Source: Candidatus Obscuribacterales bacterium
Lineage (GTDB): Bacteria; Cyanobacteriota; Vampirovibrionia; Obscuribacterales; Obscuribacteraceae
DNA length: 64,000 nt
Assembly (NCBI GenBank): GCA_019746975.1
Contig: JAIERK010000056.1
Coordinates: forward strand, 1 to 64,000
Direction of reading: 5' to 3'
Below are positions 1-9,156 of the stretch, piece by piece. Position numbers and translations under genes: made by a program. Numbering within the stretch: position 1 is the first letter of the stretch; each line of letters starts with the position of its first letter. The notes under the pieces are model-generated. The model was given only the letters and a program-made list of their open reading frames with translations, made no database searches and was not told the DNA's origin.

Positions 1-1
1 A

Positions 2-1132
2 GGAACTGTACTCAGAAGCCATGCCGGCGGTTACTTAGTCTTTGAACCGCATTCGATGGCCTCGTTACAATGTCAGGCCCGCAAGCGCCTTAAGAAAGAG
101 CGCGTCTCTATCCTAACTGGCGATCGTGTCGAGCTGGTCGACGTGGATCTTGAGCAAGGCACCGCGACGATAACCGGGTGCCGTGATCGATGGAGTATCT
201 TGTCCAGACCACCACTGGCCAATGTGGACCAGGTTGTAATTGTACAGGCAGTTCGCCAACCTGAGTGGAACCAGCTCTGGTGCGACCGTTACATTGTTCA
301 CTTTCAGCTCGAATTGCCGGACACCAAGCCAATCTTGTGTTTTAACAAATGTGACCTTATCGAGGTCAATCGTTCCGAGACCTTACGGGGAATTTATGAA
401 TCGCTAGGTTACGATGTCGTCCTGATGTCGGCGAAAACCGGTATGGGATTCGAACAGCTGTACAGTCTTCTGGCGGGTAAAATCACTGTTTTTGCTGGAC
501 CTTCTGGTGTCGGGAAGTCCAGTATTCTGAATAAACTGGATCCCGGGCTCAATCTGAAGATCGGCGTTATGGACCACGACTATGGCGTCGGACGACAGAC
601 TACGACATACAGCAAGCTCTATCCCGTCCTGTCGTCTCGCTATCCGGATATGCCGACATGGGTTGCGGATACTCCAGGATTCAACCTTCAGGAGATTAAG
701 TATCCAATGCCGATGGACGTGATGTGGCAATTCCCTGAAATTGCCGGGCTGTCGAATGAATGCAAGTTTTCCAACTGTTTACACTTGGTCGAGCAGGACT
801 GTAAAGTTATTGAAAGCGTCGTAGAGGATGATGCTATGCCGCAACACCTCGACGGAGACGCTGCACCATCTTCAGTGTCAATCAATCGCTACAATAATTA
901 CGTCTCTATCGTTGCCGAAGCGCAAGAGGTCGATAACTACAGGCGAACGATCTCGACAAAGGTGGAGGCCGCGGTCAAAACAGTTGGCGGTAAGGGTGGT
1001 AAAACAATCCCTCGTTTGAGCAACGCTTATAGAACAGCGTCCCGAAGGCGCGAAAAACAAAAACTAAATAGCGGTGTCGTATTTGATGACGAAATGGATG
1101 AATCGCAAAGCGATTCTGGAAGCCAGGACTGA
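2..1132 (+). CDS. rsgA: Ribosome small-subunit GTPase RsgA, 5' end cut by the window
   Basis: Circularly permuted GTPase that acts in late maturation of the 30S ribosomal subunit. The motifs come in the permuted order: G4 NKCD, then the P-loop GPSGVGKSS, then G3 DTPGF, followed by a Cys/His zinc knuckle (CKFSNCLHLVEQDC). The frame is open to the left edge, and bases 2-55 encode GTVLRSHAGGYLVFEPHS, which reads as the family's N-terminal OB-fold strand. The ATG at 56 is therefore internal and the true start lies outside the window. After the usual family end (near RYNNYVSIV) there is an extra tail of roughly 75 residues, basic and then acidic. Family assignment is secure; the role of the tail is unknown. 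Confidence 0.95.
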   Translation, partial: GTVLRSHAGGYLVFEPHSMASLQCQARKRLKKERVSILTGDRVELVDVDLEQGTATITGCRDRWSILSRPPLANVDQVVIVQAVRQPEWNQLWCDRYIVHFQLELPDTKPILCFNKCDLIEVNRSETLRGIYESLGYDVVLMSAKTGMGFEQLYSLLAGKITVFAGPSGVGKSSILNKLDPGLNLKIGVMDHDYGVGRQTTTYSKLYPVLSSRYPDMPTWVADTPGFNLQEIKYPMPMDVMWQFPEIAGLSNECKFSNCLHLVEQDCKVIESVVEDDAMPQHLDGDAAPSSVSINRYNNYVSIVAEAQEVDNYRRTISTKVEAAVKTVGGKGGKTIPRLSNAYRTASRRREKQKLNSGVVFDDEMDESQSDSGSQD

Positions 1133-1391
1133 GGCGAGATCCCGCAGACCTTCCCTGTATTACCAGAAGAACGATTGCAGCAAAGAATATTCCTGCGCCG
1201 TATTGAATAAGAAAGAAGCTTTCCAAGTCTGAGAACATACCTCGAATTACAATGGTATTTGGCATGTATAAGCTCGAGCGTTGACGAAAGCGCTCAGTTT
1301 TTGCTCAGCACTAAAATCGATTTCGGTAGAAACCCAATGCGTTAATGCGGCTTAAGCCCAGGAATCTCGGTCCTTCAGGGCAGAGAGAACG

Positions 1392-2744
1392 TCAACCTGA
1401 TGAGCTTCGATCGCGTAAAATTAGCGCAATTACGATTAATAGTACGATTGCCCAGACGAAGAAAGGTTGAACAGGAAGTGGCAACATCTGTCCACCTATG
1501 AAGAAGACCCAGCTCAAAATCGGGAAGGAGAGCAGCATGTATCTAAGCCAAAGGACGAGGCATTTGCTCTTCACTAATGGGTCTGCAATAGCGCCCACGG
1601 GATAACTTCCGACCAGGTTGTACATCAGCCAGATCGCCGGGAGGCTTATGAAAAGGTAGTCTTGCTTGTGTGTATGGGGGCTTGTCACCAATTGCAGTAT
1701 TATGGTGATCGATGCAAGTAAAATAAACCTTCGACGCTGTTCTGTTTCCTCAAGGCTCTCAAACGAGCGTTTGTATCGCCACCACAGGTAAGCTGTGAAA
1801 ATGGTCGCGACTAACCAGGTCCCAGCGACAATTCCGTGGACCATAGCGCCGTCATTGCCGAGCAGGACTACGAGCTGTCCGCGCAGGTTTTGCTGGCTCT
1901 CAGGAGAGACGCCGGTTATCTGACCGCCGCTCAACTCGCCCATCTTCAGCGCCTGTGGGTAATGCATGATGTTGGTTGGACCTACCACAACTATGCACGA
2001 GATCAGATAACACATACCTACCAAGGCGTATCCCGCGAAGAATCTAGCACCGCCGAGGATGCATCCGGTTAGGAATAGAATCGGCGCGTACTGAAGCTTG
2101 AGCATGCAAAATCCGCCCAACAGTCCCGCCCGGAACCACATCTTGCGCTCGAGAGCGAGCCAATACCAGACAAGCGCTGGATAGAGAAGCAATGCCATCT
2201 GTGCAAGGCGGAAGCAGACCCAGGCTGGAAAAGAGGACAGGACTGCCACGTAAGTCAACGCCCGCTCGAATTTGCCCGACAGTGTCGTAGATAAGAGCGA
2301 ATACAGTCCGAATACAATTCCGACAAAGCCGAAGAGCTCCCAGATTACCCAGGCGATTTTGATGGGAACCAAAGACAGTGGCATCATCAAAGTGTTGAGA
2401 TATGGAGGATATTGCGAATAAAAGACCTTGTCGAGTTTGACATTCGGTACGAGCTTCTGCATCGAATCGTTTTGGACCTTGGGGTCCCATATGTCGACCT
2501 TGTTGTCTTTCAGGCAGTCCCAGGCGAGCAGACCAGAGTTGTAATAAATTAGGTAATCGGCCGTATAGGTGGCTCCGTCCTTTGCGTAGGCAAGGTTTTC
2601 ATCTTTCAGGTATGTCTGGAACGTGTTGTTATATGTCATCAGGAACCACATCAAGAGTCCTGAAAAATACGCGAACCAGAGTTGCTTTAGTAATTTGTTC
2701 TGAGAGCGCGCACTGTCAGAAGTTGCTTGCTGTTGGTTTTCCAT
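1392..2744 (-). CDS. Polytopic membrane glycosyltransferase, GT87/DUF2029 type
   Basis: About 450 residues with many hydrophobic helices. It has the GT-C-like layout of the DUF2029/GT87 family: an N-terminal helix, an external loop with DYLIYYNSG and YSQYPPYLNTLMMPLSLVP, and then paired helices with a KLQYAP motif (family consensus LKPQYA). Known members are polyprenyl-phosphate-mannose-dependent mannosyltransferases of actinobacterial glycolipid synthesis; the substrate here is unknown. ATG at 2744 is preferred over an in-frame TTG six bases upstream, with no clear SD for either. It stands alone, convergent with rsgA across a spacer of about 260 bases. Confidence 0.8.
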   Translation of the reverse strand: MENQQQATSDSARSQNKLLKQLWFAYFSGLLMWFLMTYNNTFQTYLKDENLAYAKDGATYTADYLIYYNSGLLAWDCLKDNKVDIWDPKVQNDSMQKLVPNVKLDKVFYSQYPPYLNTLMMPLSLVPIKIAWVIWELFGFVGIVFGLYSLLSTTLSGKFERALTYVAVLSSFPAWVCFRLAQMALLLYPALVWYWLALERKMWFRAGLLGGFCMLKLQYAPILFLTGCILGGARFFAGYALVGMCYLISCIVVVGPTNIMHYPQALKMGELSGGQITGVSPESQQNLRGQLVVLLGNDGAMVHGIVAGTWLVATIFTAYLWWRYKRSFESLEETEQRRRFILLASITIILQLVTSPHTHKQDYLFISLPAIWLMYNLVGSYPVGAIADPLVKSKCLVLWLRYMLLSFPILSWVFFIGGQMLPLPVQPFFVWAIVLLIVIALILRDRSSSG

Positions 2745-2870
2745 ACTCAAGGTTGGACGCCTACATGATCATTTGCGGAGCCGGACCAGGTGTCGAGAGG
2801 CTGAATGCGCTTATCTTAACGATCCTACCTTGGTTTGGTGGTGTTTAAACCAAGGAATTAAAATCTTTGC

Positions 2871-3905
2871 CTATTTACTCGTTGCAGTCTGGTGCTCTTT
2901 TGTTATCAGATCCCATCTCTCTTGATTCCAGGCGTCGGCGTTCACAACGTGCTCGGGGCGGCTTCCGGAGAAGGCTGCAATTACGGCATCAACCGCCAAC
3001 TCTGACATTCGACGTCTGGTCTCGAAGCAGGCGGACCCGATGTGCGGAAGCAGAACCACATTGTCGAGCTCCAGCAGCTGTTGCGGAACTTCCGGCTCAT
3101 TTTCGAATACATCCAGTCCGGCTGCGTAGATTCGGCGCTGCACCAGATGTGACACCAGCGCCTGCTGATCGATGATGGCACCACGCGCGGTATTAATCAG
3201 GATGCATTCTGGCTTCATCCGATCTAGCTCGGCTTGGCCGATTAGATGCCGTGTTTGTGAATTTAGAGGGCAGTGGATGCTGATGAAGTCCGCTCTCTGA
3301 AGCAATTCTTCCAACTCGACGCGTTGTGCGTGAAATTCGTCTTTGAACTTATCGTCTTGTTCGTCACGAGGGGCGTTGCGAGTGTAGACCAGCTTCAGAC
3401 CAAATGCCCGCGCTCTCTGCGCAAAAGCCTGACCAATGCGACCAATGCCGATGATGCCTGCGGTTTTTCCAAAGAGATCTGGACCAAGCATCAGATCGCT
3501 CTTGAATCCGGTCCACTTGCCCTGTCTGACATACCGATCCGCTTCGCAGATTCGTCGGGCGCATGCTAAAAGCAATGCCATCGCCAGATCGGCCGTGGCT
3601 GCATCGAGCACGCCCGGGGTATTTGTAACGACGATCGATCGTTGCGTTGCTTGCATTAGATTGACGTTGTCGAATCCGACTGCGCGATTCGAAATCAGTT
3701 TTAGCGACGGGCAGGCATCCATCAATTCGCTCGAGATTGTGTCCAAAGGTTCGCTTATGACCGCCTCTTTCCCTTTCAGGTGCGCCATGAGCATATCTTG
3801 AGCGAGTGGCGCTTCGCGATCTACGTATTCGATTTCCGCATGTTCTACGAGCTTTTCGTGCAAACTCTGCAGCAGTCTGCCAAGAACGAGAACCTTTACC
3901 TTCAC
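2871..3905 (-). CDS. D-isomer-specific 2-hydroxyacid dehydrogenase
   Basis: NAD(P)-dependent reduction of a 2-oxoacid, of the glyoxylate/hydroxypyruvate reductase or phosphoglycerate dehydrogenase type. The Rossmann signature is GIGRIGQAFAQRARAFG. The catalytic Arg is in NTARGA, the Glu in ENEPEVP and the His in LPHIGSA; 344 residues is the normal length. The start is GTG at 3905, overlapping the glpD stop by four bases (GTGA), so translation is almost certainly coupled. Pairing with glpD suggests a role in three-carbon metabolism, but the substrate cannot be read from sequence. Confidence 0.92.
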   Translation of the reverse strand: MKVKVLVLGRLLQSLHEKLVEHAEIEYVDREAPLAQDMLMAHLKGKEAVISEPLDTISSELMDACPSLKLISNRAVGFDNVNLMQATQRSIVVTNTPGVLDAATADLAMALLLACARRICEADRYVRQGKWTGFKSDLMLGPDLFGKTAGIIGIGRIGQAFAQRARAFGLKLVYTRNAPRDEQDDKFKDEFHAQRVELEELLQRADFISIHCPLNSQTRHLIGQAELDRMKPECILINTARGAIIDQQALVSHLVQRRIYAAGLDVFENEPEVPQQLLELDNVVLLPHIGSACFETRRRMSELAVDAVIAAFSGSRPEHVVNADAWNQERWDLITKEHQTATSK

Positions 3906-5584
3906 ACCATCTCACCTTGCATAGCGGGCTGTATGTTCATATGCTCTTCCAGGGTTCTGACGAGAGCTTTGAGCTCGGCGGCCGTGCGAGTTTCGTCCCA
4001 TCCCATTACAGCCTGTACACATCTTGCCACCTTCGACGCGGCTTCGAGGCACTGCCCCTGGTGAACCAGTCCGAGGCGCATGCGACGGAAGAGAATATCT
4101 TCCAACGATTGTGCCATCTCGTTTTTTACACCATAAACGACCTCGGCCATGATCTGCGGGAAGTCTGGGCAAATGCGCTTTACGAGGAAGCTGTCCCCTT
4201 CTACGATTTCGATTACCTTCATTGCGTCTTTGCCGTAGCTCGAAATCAGGTGATCGATAGTGGCCGGCTCAATCGAATTCTTGCGGGCGCGGGTGGATAT
4301 CTCTGCTGTGGCGGTCAAATAGTCGTCTTTGTTTTGCCAGCCGCCTAACATAATCGATTCTGTCCGGGCGGGATGAAGAGCGCTTGCCACCTGGCTGGGC
4401 AGCTTGGGTACGACTTTGTCGACCGCGTGTTCAGCCAGTATCCGGTAGTTGGTCAGCTTTCCACCAATCAGACCGATGATGCCGCCCTTGCCTTCGAAGA
4501 GTTCGTGTTCGCGTGATAAATTCTTCGTACTCTTGTTATCGCCTTCGCCTATCACTTCGCCGACTAGTGGGCGAAGTCCGGCCCAGGCCGCGATTACGTC
4601 GCTGCGAACGATCTTTCGATCGTCCCGTCCGTAGCTGTTGAGTACATCGAGTAGATAATGAATCTCGTCTTCGGTCGCCACCGGGTTATCTAGCGAGCCA
4701 CTATAGTTGGTGTCTGTGGTGCCGACCATTAGTGCTCGTTGCCAGGGCACCACGAAAACGTATCTGCCATCATCGGTCGGCAAGAACAGGGCGGTGTTGG
4801 TTTCGAAGGATGAGCTGGGGAGCATGATATGCGTGCCTTTGGCAGGCGCCACTTGCGAGTGCCAGTTGTTGTCCAGCTGCTTCATGAGACCGTCGGACCA
4901 GACGCCGGCGGCATTGATGCAGCTCCGGCACTGAATCGTGAGATTTTGTCCGCTCGAGCGATCTCGACATTCGATCGCCGATATCTGATTGTTTTCAAAA
5001 TGAAAACCCTGCGCGGCGACATAGTTGATTAAGGTTGCTCCATGGCTTTCAGCCGATTTCAACACCTCGATGACAAGGCGAGTATCGTTGGTGATGCAAT
5101 CATGGAAGCGCAATCCACCTGAAACCTTGGTGGCGGATAGGGATGGACATGCACCGAGCACATCTTTCTGAGCCAACCGCTTGTGTTGTCTTGCTCCCTT
5201 GACATTTGATGCGAGTAGATCGTACAGCGTCAGCCCTATGTCGGCTTTCAGTCCGAAAAATTTGCCTTTGTTTGATACTGGAAGGATGAATGAGAAGTCC
5301 TTGACAAGGTGGGGCGCCAAATGTTCAAGCAGGGCACGCTCGTGACACAGTTCTCTTGTTAAGCGAAACTGAAATTGCTCGAGATATCGAAGCCCGCCAT
5401 GGATGAGCTTAGTGGTCTTGCTGGACGTGCCTGAGGAGAAATCCGCCTTATCTATAAGGATTACGGACATCCCTCGGCAAGCGGCATTCTGCGCAATCCC
5501 GGCGCCCACAATGCCTCCGCCGATTATGGCGATGTCGAAAACGGTTGATGTTGCAGCTTGAAGCGCTGCGGCTCTACTTTGCAT
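3902..5584 (-). CDS. glpD: FAD-dependent glycerol-3-phosphate dehydrogenase
   Basis: Oxidises sn-glycerol-3-phosphate to dihydroxyacetone phosphate at the membrane and passes electrons to quinone. The dinucleotide fold is IIGGGIVGAGIAQNAACRG, followed by the family block SSKTTKLIHGGLRYLEQ. The C-terminal third (about 400-550) matches the helical DAO_C cap. 560 residues is typical. It starts with ATG at 5584 and is the first gene of a two-gene operon with the hydroxyacid dehydrogenase. A short ORF with a strong SD ends 17 bases upstream. Fits with the menaquinone and Nuo genes elsewhere in the window. Confidence 0.95.
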   Translation of the reverse strand: MQSRAAALQAATSTVFDIAIIGGGIVGAGIAQNAACRGMSVILIDKADFSSGTSSKTTKLIHGGLRYLEQFQFRLTRELCHERALLEHLAPHLVKDFSFILPVSNKGKFFGLKADIGLTLYDLLASNVKGARQHKRLAQKDVLGACPSLSATKVSGGLRFHDCITNDTRLVIEVLKSAESHGATLINYVAAQGFHFENNQISAIECRDRSSGQNLTIQCRSCINAAGVWSDGLMKQLDNNWHSQVAPAKGTHIMLPSSSFETNTALFLPTDDGRYVFVVPWQRALMVGTTDTNYSGSLDNPVATEDEIHYLLDVLNSYGRDDRKIVRSDVIAAWAGLRPLVGEVIGEGDNKSTKNLSREHELFEGKGGIIGLIGGKLTNYRILAEHAVDKVVPKLPSQVASALHPARTESIMLGGWQNKDDYLTATAEISTRARKNSIEPATIDHLISSYGKDAMKVIEIVEGDSFLVKRICPDFPQIMAEVVYGVKNEMAQSLEDILFRRMRLGLVHQGQCLEAASKVARCVQAVMGWDETRTAAELKALVRTLEEHMNIQPAMQGEMV

Positions 5585-5601
5585 ATGACTGATTCGTTTA
5601 A

Positions 5602-5673
5602 CTAAAACGTCGTGACCGCATAATGATAACCAACATTTTTACCTTTCGTTTTTCTAATCCGCGGCTCCATCAA
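5602..5673 (-). CDS. Possible 23-residue leader ORF upstream of glpD
   Basis: Short frame TTG-ATG-GAG... encoding MEPRIRKTKGKNVGYHYAVT and two more residues, ending in TAG 17 bases before the glpD ATG. It is preceded on the minus strand by TAAGGAGGTA (5681-5690), close to a perfect Shine-Dalgarno, 9 bases before TTG and 12 before ATG. A second SD-like AGGAGG lies about 40 bases further upstream. The peptide is basic and matches nothing I know. It could be a translated leader controlling glpD, a small protein, or chance. Confidence 0.4.
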   Translation of the reverse strand: MMEPRIRKTKGKNVGYHYAVTTF

Positions 5674-5906
5674 GCAGATTTACCTCCTTACATGGGGGTG
5701 TTTTTGTCAGATTGTGCCTCCTAGCAACCTTATTTTTTGTCCATATTGCTTGAAAGACAGTTAAAACAGCAGGAAAATTGAATGTTGATTGCCGTATGCT
5801 TGGCGATTGTACTCGGTCTCGTGATTGAGCGCATTGAATTTATGCCGTCCGGACGAGCTTATTGCTCAACTGAGTACACAACTATTAAGGAACACTTCAG
5901 TAACAG
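5674..5906. promoter_or_regulatory. Divergent spacer between glpD and the TPR-CHAT gene
   Basis: Holds the leader-ORF ribosome binding site at 5681-5690 (minus strand). A moderate plus-strand promoter candidate lies at 5785-5813: TTGATT, 17 bases, TGTACT. No convincing operator dyad was seen. The promoter call is weak. Confidence 0.3.
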
Positions 5907-8906
5907 ATGTGGGAAAACATGATTAAAAGCCGTAAGCAAGGTGTTGTCGGATTGGCTGCATTGCTGCTCGCAGTTGGCACCACAAATGGTGCTTTCGCTC
6001 AAGGCGAAGGGCTGGAGCCGAAGCCCCTGACTCCGATTGAGCGTGGACTGGCGACTGCCAAACCTCAAGCTGTCAGAAAACCCGCTGGTTCTCTGGGCGC
6101 TGCGAGACTGCAGGAAGTGAAACCCGAGCAGGTCAGAGAGGTGCTCAAATATGCTGAGCTGCCCCAGACCCCGGAAAACGAAGACAAAATCAGAAAGCTG
6201 GATAAGGACGCTGAAGATTTGTTCAGAGCTGGTCGCGTTAACGATGCCTTGTTGCGCTGGCAGGAAGCTTATGGATTATCGATTGAAATGAAGTATTCGG
6301 TTGGTCAGGGGCGTGCTCTGACTGGCCTTTGTAAGGTCTATCTCACGCAGGGGAAATGGGTGAAAGCTCGCCACCTTGGTGAAAATGCCGTTGAAGTTCT
6401 ATCTGGTATCAATGATCAGACCAATCTTGGTCGCGCCCGAGTTGCTCTAGCTCAGGCATATTTCGGCTTGGACAATCCAGTTTGGGCGATCAAACAGCTT
6501 GAATTGGCTATGAAGCACCTACTTGATCAGCCCAAGACCGATCCTGCGGAAGCCGGTAATCTTATGAGATTGGCTGGTGGGCTGCTTTTGCAAGGCGGCA
6601 AAGTGGTCGAGGCGGTTCGATTCCTGCAAGAATCCGCTCGTTACAGTGAAGAAGCAAAAGATTTTCCGGGTGCGCTCATGATGCGCACCCGGCTCGCTTC
6701 GCTGATGGATGAGGTCGGTTTTTACGTCGCTGCCAAAGAAGAAGCCGAAAAGGCTGTCGCTCTAGCAAAACGGACGGAGAACGATCGGGCGATGATCAGC
6801 GCACTGTCGTCGCTCGCGAATACGGAGTATGTGCTGGGTGAGTATTGCGAAGCCGCTGCCAGCTATCAGCATGCCTACAATCTTGCTGGAAAGATGGATG
6901 AGAAGGTCCTCGGTAAGGATGGTCGCTCCAACCTACTTATGGGCTACGCATTCACGTTGATTGCAACGGGCGAAAGCGAGCGTGCCGAGAAGCTGCTCGA
7001 GGGTGTGGTCCCTTATTTCGAGCGCGAGTCGAAGCACTACCAACACACCGAATGTCTTAATGCAATCGGGCTCCTGGTGTACAACCGCGGCGAGCCGTAC
7101 AAAGCTCTGCCGTATTTCCAGAGAGCGCTTGATTCGCAGAACATGATCAAACCCGTTCAGCCCAAGATGCAGTACATGCTCTATCAAAACATTGCGGCGT
7201 CTGAGTTCGCCGGTGGAAAATATCGCGAAGCGGCTGCACATTTACGCTCGATCTTGCCGGTTCTCGATAAGGAGAAAACGGGTAAGAACTCTGCTCCTTT
7301 GATCAAGTTGCATACACTTGTGTCGCTCGCCGAATGTTCATTGAAAATGTCTGAGCCGGATAAGGCGAAAGAGCTAGCCGATCAGGCGCTGATTCTTGGT
7401 AAGCAATACTCGGATGATGCTGCACTCTGGCGCATTTACACTATTCAAGCCCAGTTGGACCTGACCGCTCGTGATAACGAAAAGGCCAAGTCTGCTCTGG
7501 AAAATGCACTGTCGCACTTCCGTTCTCCTCAAGCTGGCAACTTCCCATCTGTAGAGCATCTGCAGTTTGTCAGCTCTCGCAAGTCCCTCGGGCAGCAGCT
7601 CATAGCTCTTGTCGCCTCACAAGGAATGACGGAGAAAGCCCTTCTTGCTGCAGAACAGCTCAAGGAAGAGCAAATTATTCAAACCTGGGTCAGAAAAGGT
7701 GTTCCTGTCAAGCCTGAAGATAAGGATGTTTACATCGATCTTGTCAATCAGAGAGCTCACCTTCATGCCGCGGAGAATACCTCGACACCTGAGAAGCTGA
7801 CCAAGGAATGGGCAGGTTGGTTGGCTCGATTCTCCGACCTCGCTCAACGCAATAAGTCGTTAGCGCGCCTTGTCCAGCCATATCCGACCTCCGTTGAAGA
7901 CATTATCAACGGCGTGAGGAAGAAGAAAGTAACGGTGGTCGAGTACTTGGTCGGCGACAAGTCGAGTGTTGCATTCACTATAGATCCAATTGGCCGAATC
8001 TCAGCTACAGTCCTGCCCGTTGGTCAGGAAAAGCTTGCCGGTCAGATCGCGACCGTTCTCAATAACTCGGGCGCCGAACTGGCGGGCGGCGAGTCTGAGG
8101 GTGCCGATCGCGCTGTACTCCAAGCCCTCTACAAAGAGCTTCTTCCAGCATCGGTTCTCAATTTCCTCCCTAGTACCGCCGATAAGCAGATTGTCATAGT
8201 ACCGGATTCGGTGCTTTTCAATCTCCCGTTTGCCGCGCTTATCGATGAGCAAGGTAAGTACTTCGTCGAAAATCATCTGGTGAGCCTGGCTACATCGATC
8301 GGTGTTGTTCTTGATGGACAGGTGCCGACCGGCAACAAAATGAGCGTTCTGGTCGCACTCAATTCCAACCCTGAAGAACAGAGCCAGTCCAGTCAAATCC
8401 TCAGTGCGGTCGATCCAGAACCGGTATCAACCCTATCTGTCCAATCCACTGATTTACAGGAGCTCCAAAGAGTCTCACAGGACAAGACAGTCCTACATGT
8501 TGCCAGTGCAATCCCTCTGACTGGTGAGAATCCGATCAAGAACAAGCTCCCGTTTGCTGCCGGAGAAGCCACTAAGGACAATACCACTGGTGGATTGTTC
8601 CAGCTCACCATGCCCAACGAATTGGTTGTGCTGAGCGGCACCTCCATAAGCGGTAATGACCAGACCGGAAAAGCCGTGCAGGTAGTCAGTCGCGGTCTCG
8701 GATATGCCGGAGCCGGCAACGTGATGATGACCTTGTGGAACGAACCGAGTGATACCAAAAATACGGAAATCGGTAACTTCTATAAGAACAAGAAGCGAGG
8801 GATGAATGACGCGCAATCCTTGCGTCAGGCCCAGTTGCTCGCAATCTCTGCCGACCGCAATCCGAAGGCATGGGCAGCGTTTCAACTGCTCGGCGCCGGA
8901 ATGTAG
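5907..8906 (+). CDS. Exported TPR protein with a C-terminal CHAT domain lacking the catalytic Cys
   Basis: 999 residues. An N-terminal signal peptide (GVVGLAALLLAVGTTNGAFA) is followed by a long TPR array (about 60-560) and then a CHAT (caspase HetF-associated) fold (about 670-999), with landmarks IVIVPDSVLFNLPFAALID and an LLGAGM terminus. Active CHAT proteases use His-Cys. The His position is present (VLHVASA, H864), but the usual VVLSACET motif reads VVLSGTSIS, with Thr912 where Cys is expected. It is probably a binding scaffold rather than a protease (inference). ATG at 5919 is an alternative start that gives a tighter signal peptide. A single gene, followed by a weak hairpin. Confidence 0.85.
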   Translation: MWENMIKSRKQGVVGLAALLLAVGTTNGAFAQGEGLEPKPLTPIERGLATAKPQAVRKPAGSLGAARLQEVKPEQVREVLKYAELPQTPENEDKIRKLDKDAEDLFRAGRVNDALLRWQEAYGLSIEMKYSVGQGRALTGLCKVYLTQGKWVKARHLGENAVEVLSGINDQTNLGRARVALAQAYFGLDNPVWAIKQLELAMKHLLDQPKTDPAEAGNLMRLAGGLLLQGGKVVEAVRFLQESARYSEEAKDFPGALMMRTRLASLMDEVGFYVAAKEEAEKAVALAKRTENDRAMISALSSLANTEYVLGEYCEAAASYQHAYNLAGKMDEKVLGKDGRSNLLMGYAFTLIATGESERAEKLLEGVVPYFERESKHYQHTECLNAIGLLVYNRGEPYKALPYFQRALDSQNMIKPVQPKMQYMLYQNIAASEFAGGKYREAAAHLRSILPVLDKEKTGKNSAPLIKLHTLVSLAECSLKMSEPDKAKELADQALILGKQYSDDAALWRIYTIQAQLDLTARDNEKAKSALENALSHFRSPQAGNFPSVEHLQFVSSRKSLGQQLIALVASQGMTEKALLAAEQLKEEQIIQTWVRKGVPVKPEDKDVYIDLVNQRAHLHAAENTSTPEKLTKEWAGWLARFSDLAQRNKSLARLVQPYPTSVEDIINGVRKKKVTVVEYLVGDKSSVAFTIDPIGRISATVLPVGQEKLAGQIATVLNNSGAELAGGESEGADRAVLQALYKELLPASVLNFLPSTADKQIVIVPDSVLFNLPFAALIDEQGKYFVENHLVSLATSIGVVLDGQVPTGNKMSVLVALNSNPEEQSQSSQILSAVDPEPVSTLSVQSTDLQELQRVSQDKTVLHVASAIPLTGENPIKNKLPFAAGEATKDNTTGGLFQLTMPNELVVLSGTSISGNDQTGKAVQVVSRGLGYAGAGNVMMTLWNEPSDTKNTEIGNFYKNKKRGMNDAQSLRQAQLLAISADRNPKAWAAFQLLGAGM

Positions 8907-8952
8907 TCTTCTAAGATCGACGACAAAAACTCGATTAAAATGAGAAAATCGG

Positions 8953-8973
8953 AAAAAGATTATATATCTTTTT
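8953..8973 (+). terminator. Weak A/T-rich terminator-like hairpin
   Basis: AAAAAGAT, loop TATAT, then ATCTTTTT running into more T. It lies 47 bases after the TPR-CHAT stop. The stem is all A/T except one pair, so it is only a candidate. Confidence 0.35.
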
Positions 8974-9156
8974 TTCTATACGCTACTTCTTGCAATGCCC
9001 CGTTCAGAGCAGAGCGTTCGACTTGAAGGGCTGCTTGGCATTGGCGTTTTCAAGAAGTGCGTAATGTTTGCCATGGGGTACAATATCGGCTTCATTATTA
9101 ACGTTGTAGTCAAGTGGTAGCTGGCTTACCAACAACAAGGAATTAGAGGTTCTCCC

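Noticed and set aside
975-1265. Minus-strand frame of 96 residues with one hydrophobic stretch, antisense to the rsgA end
   Set aside because: It overlaps rsgA by about 160 bases, has no well-spaced SD and its second half is Arg/His/Tyr-rich antisense-like sequence.
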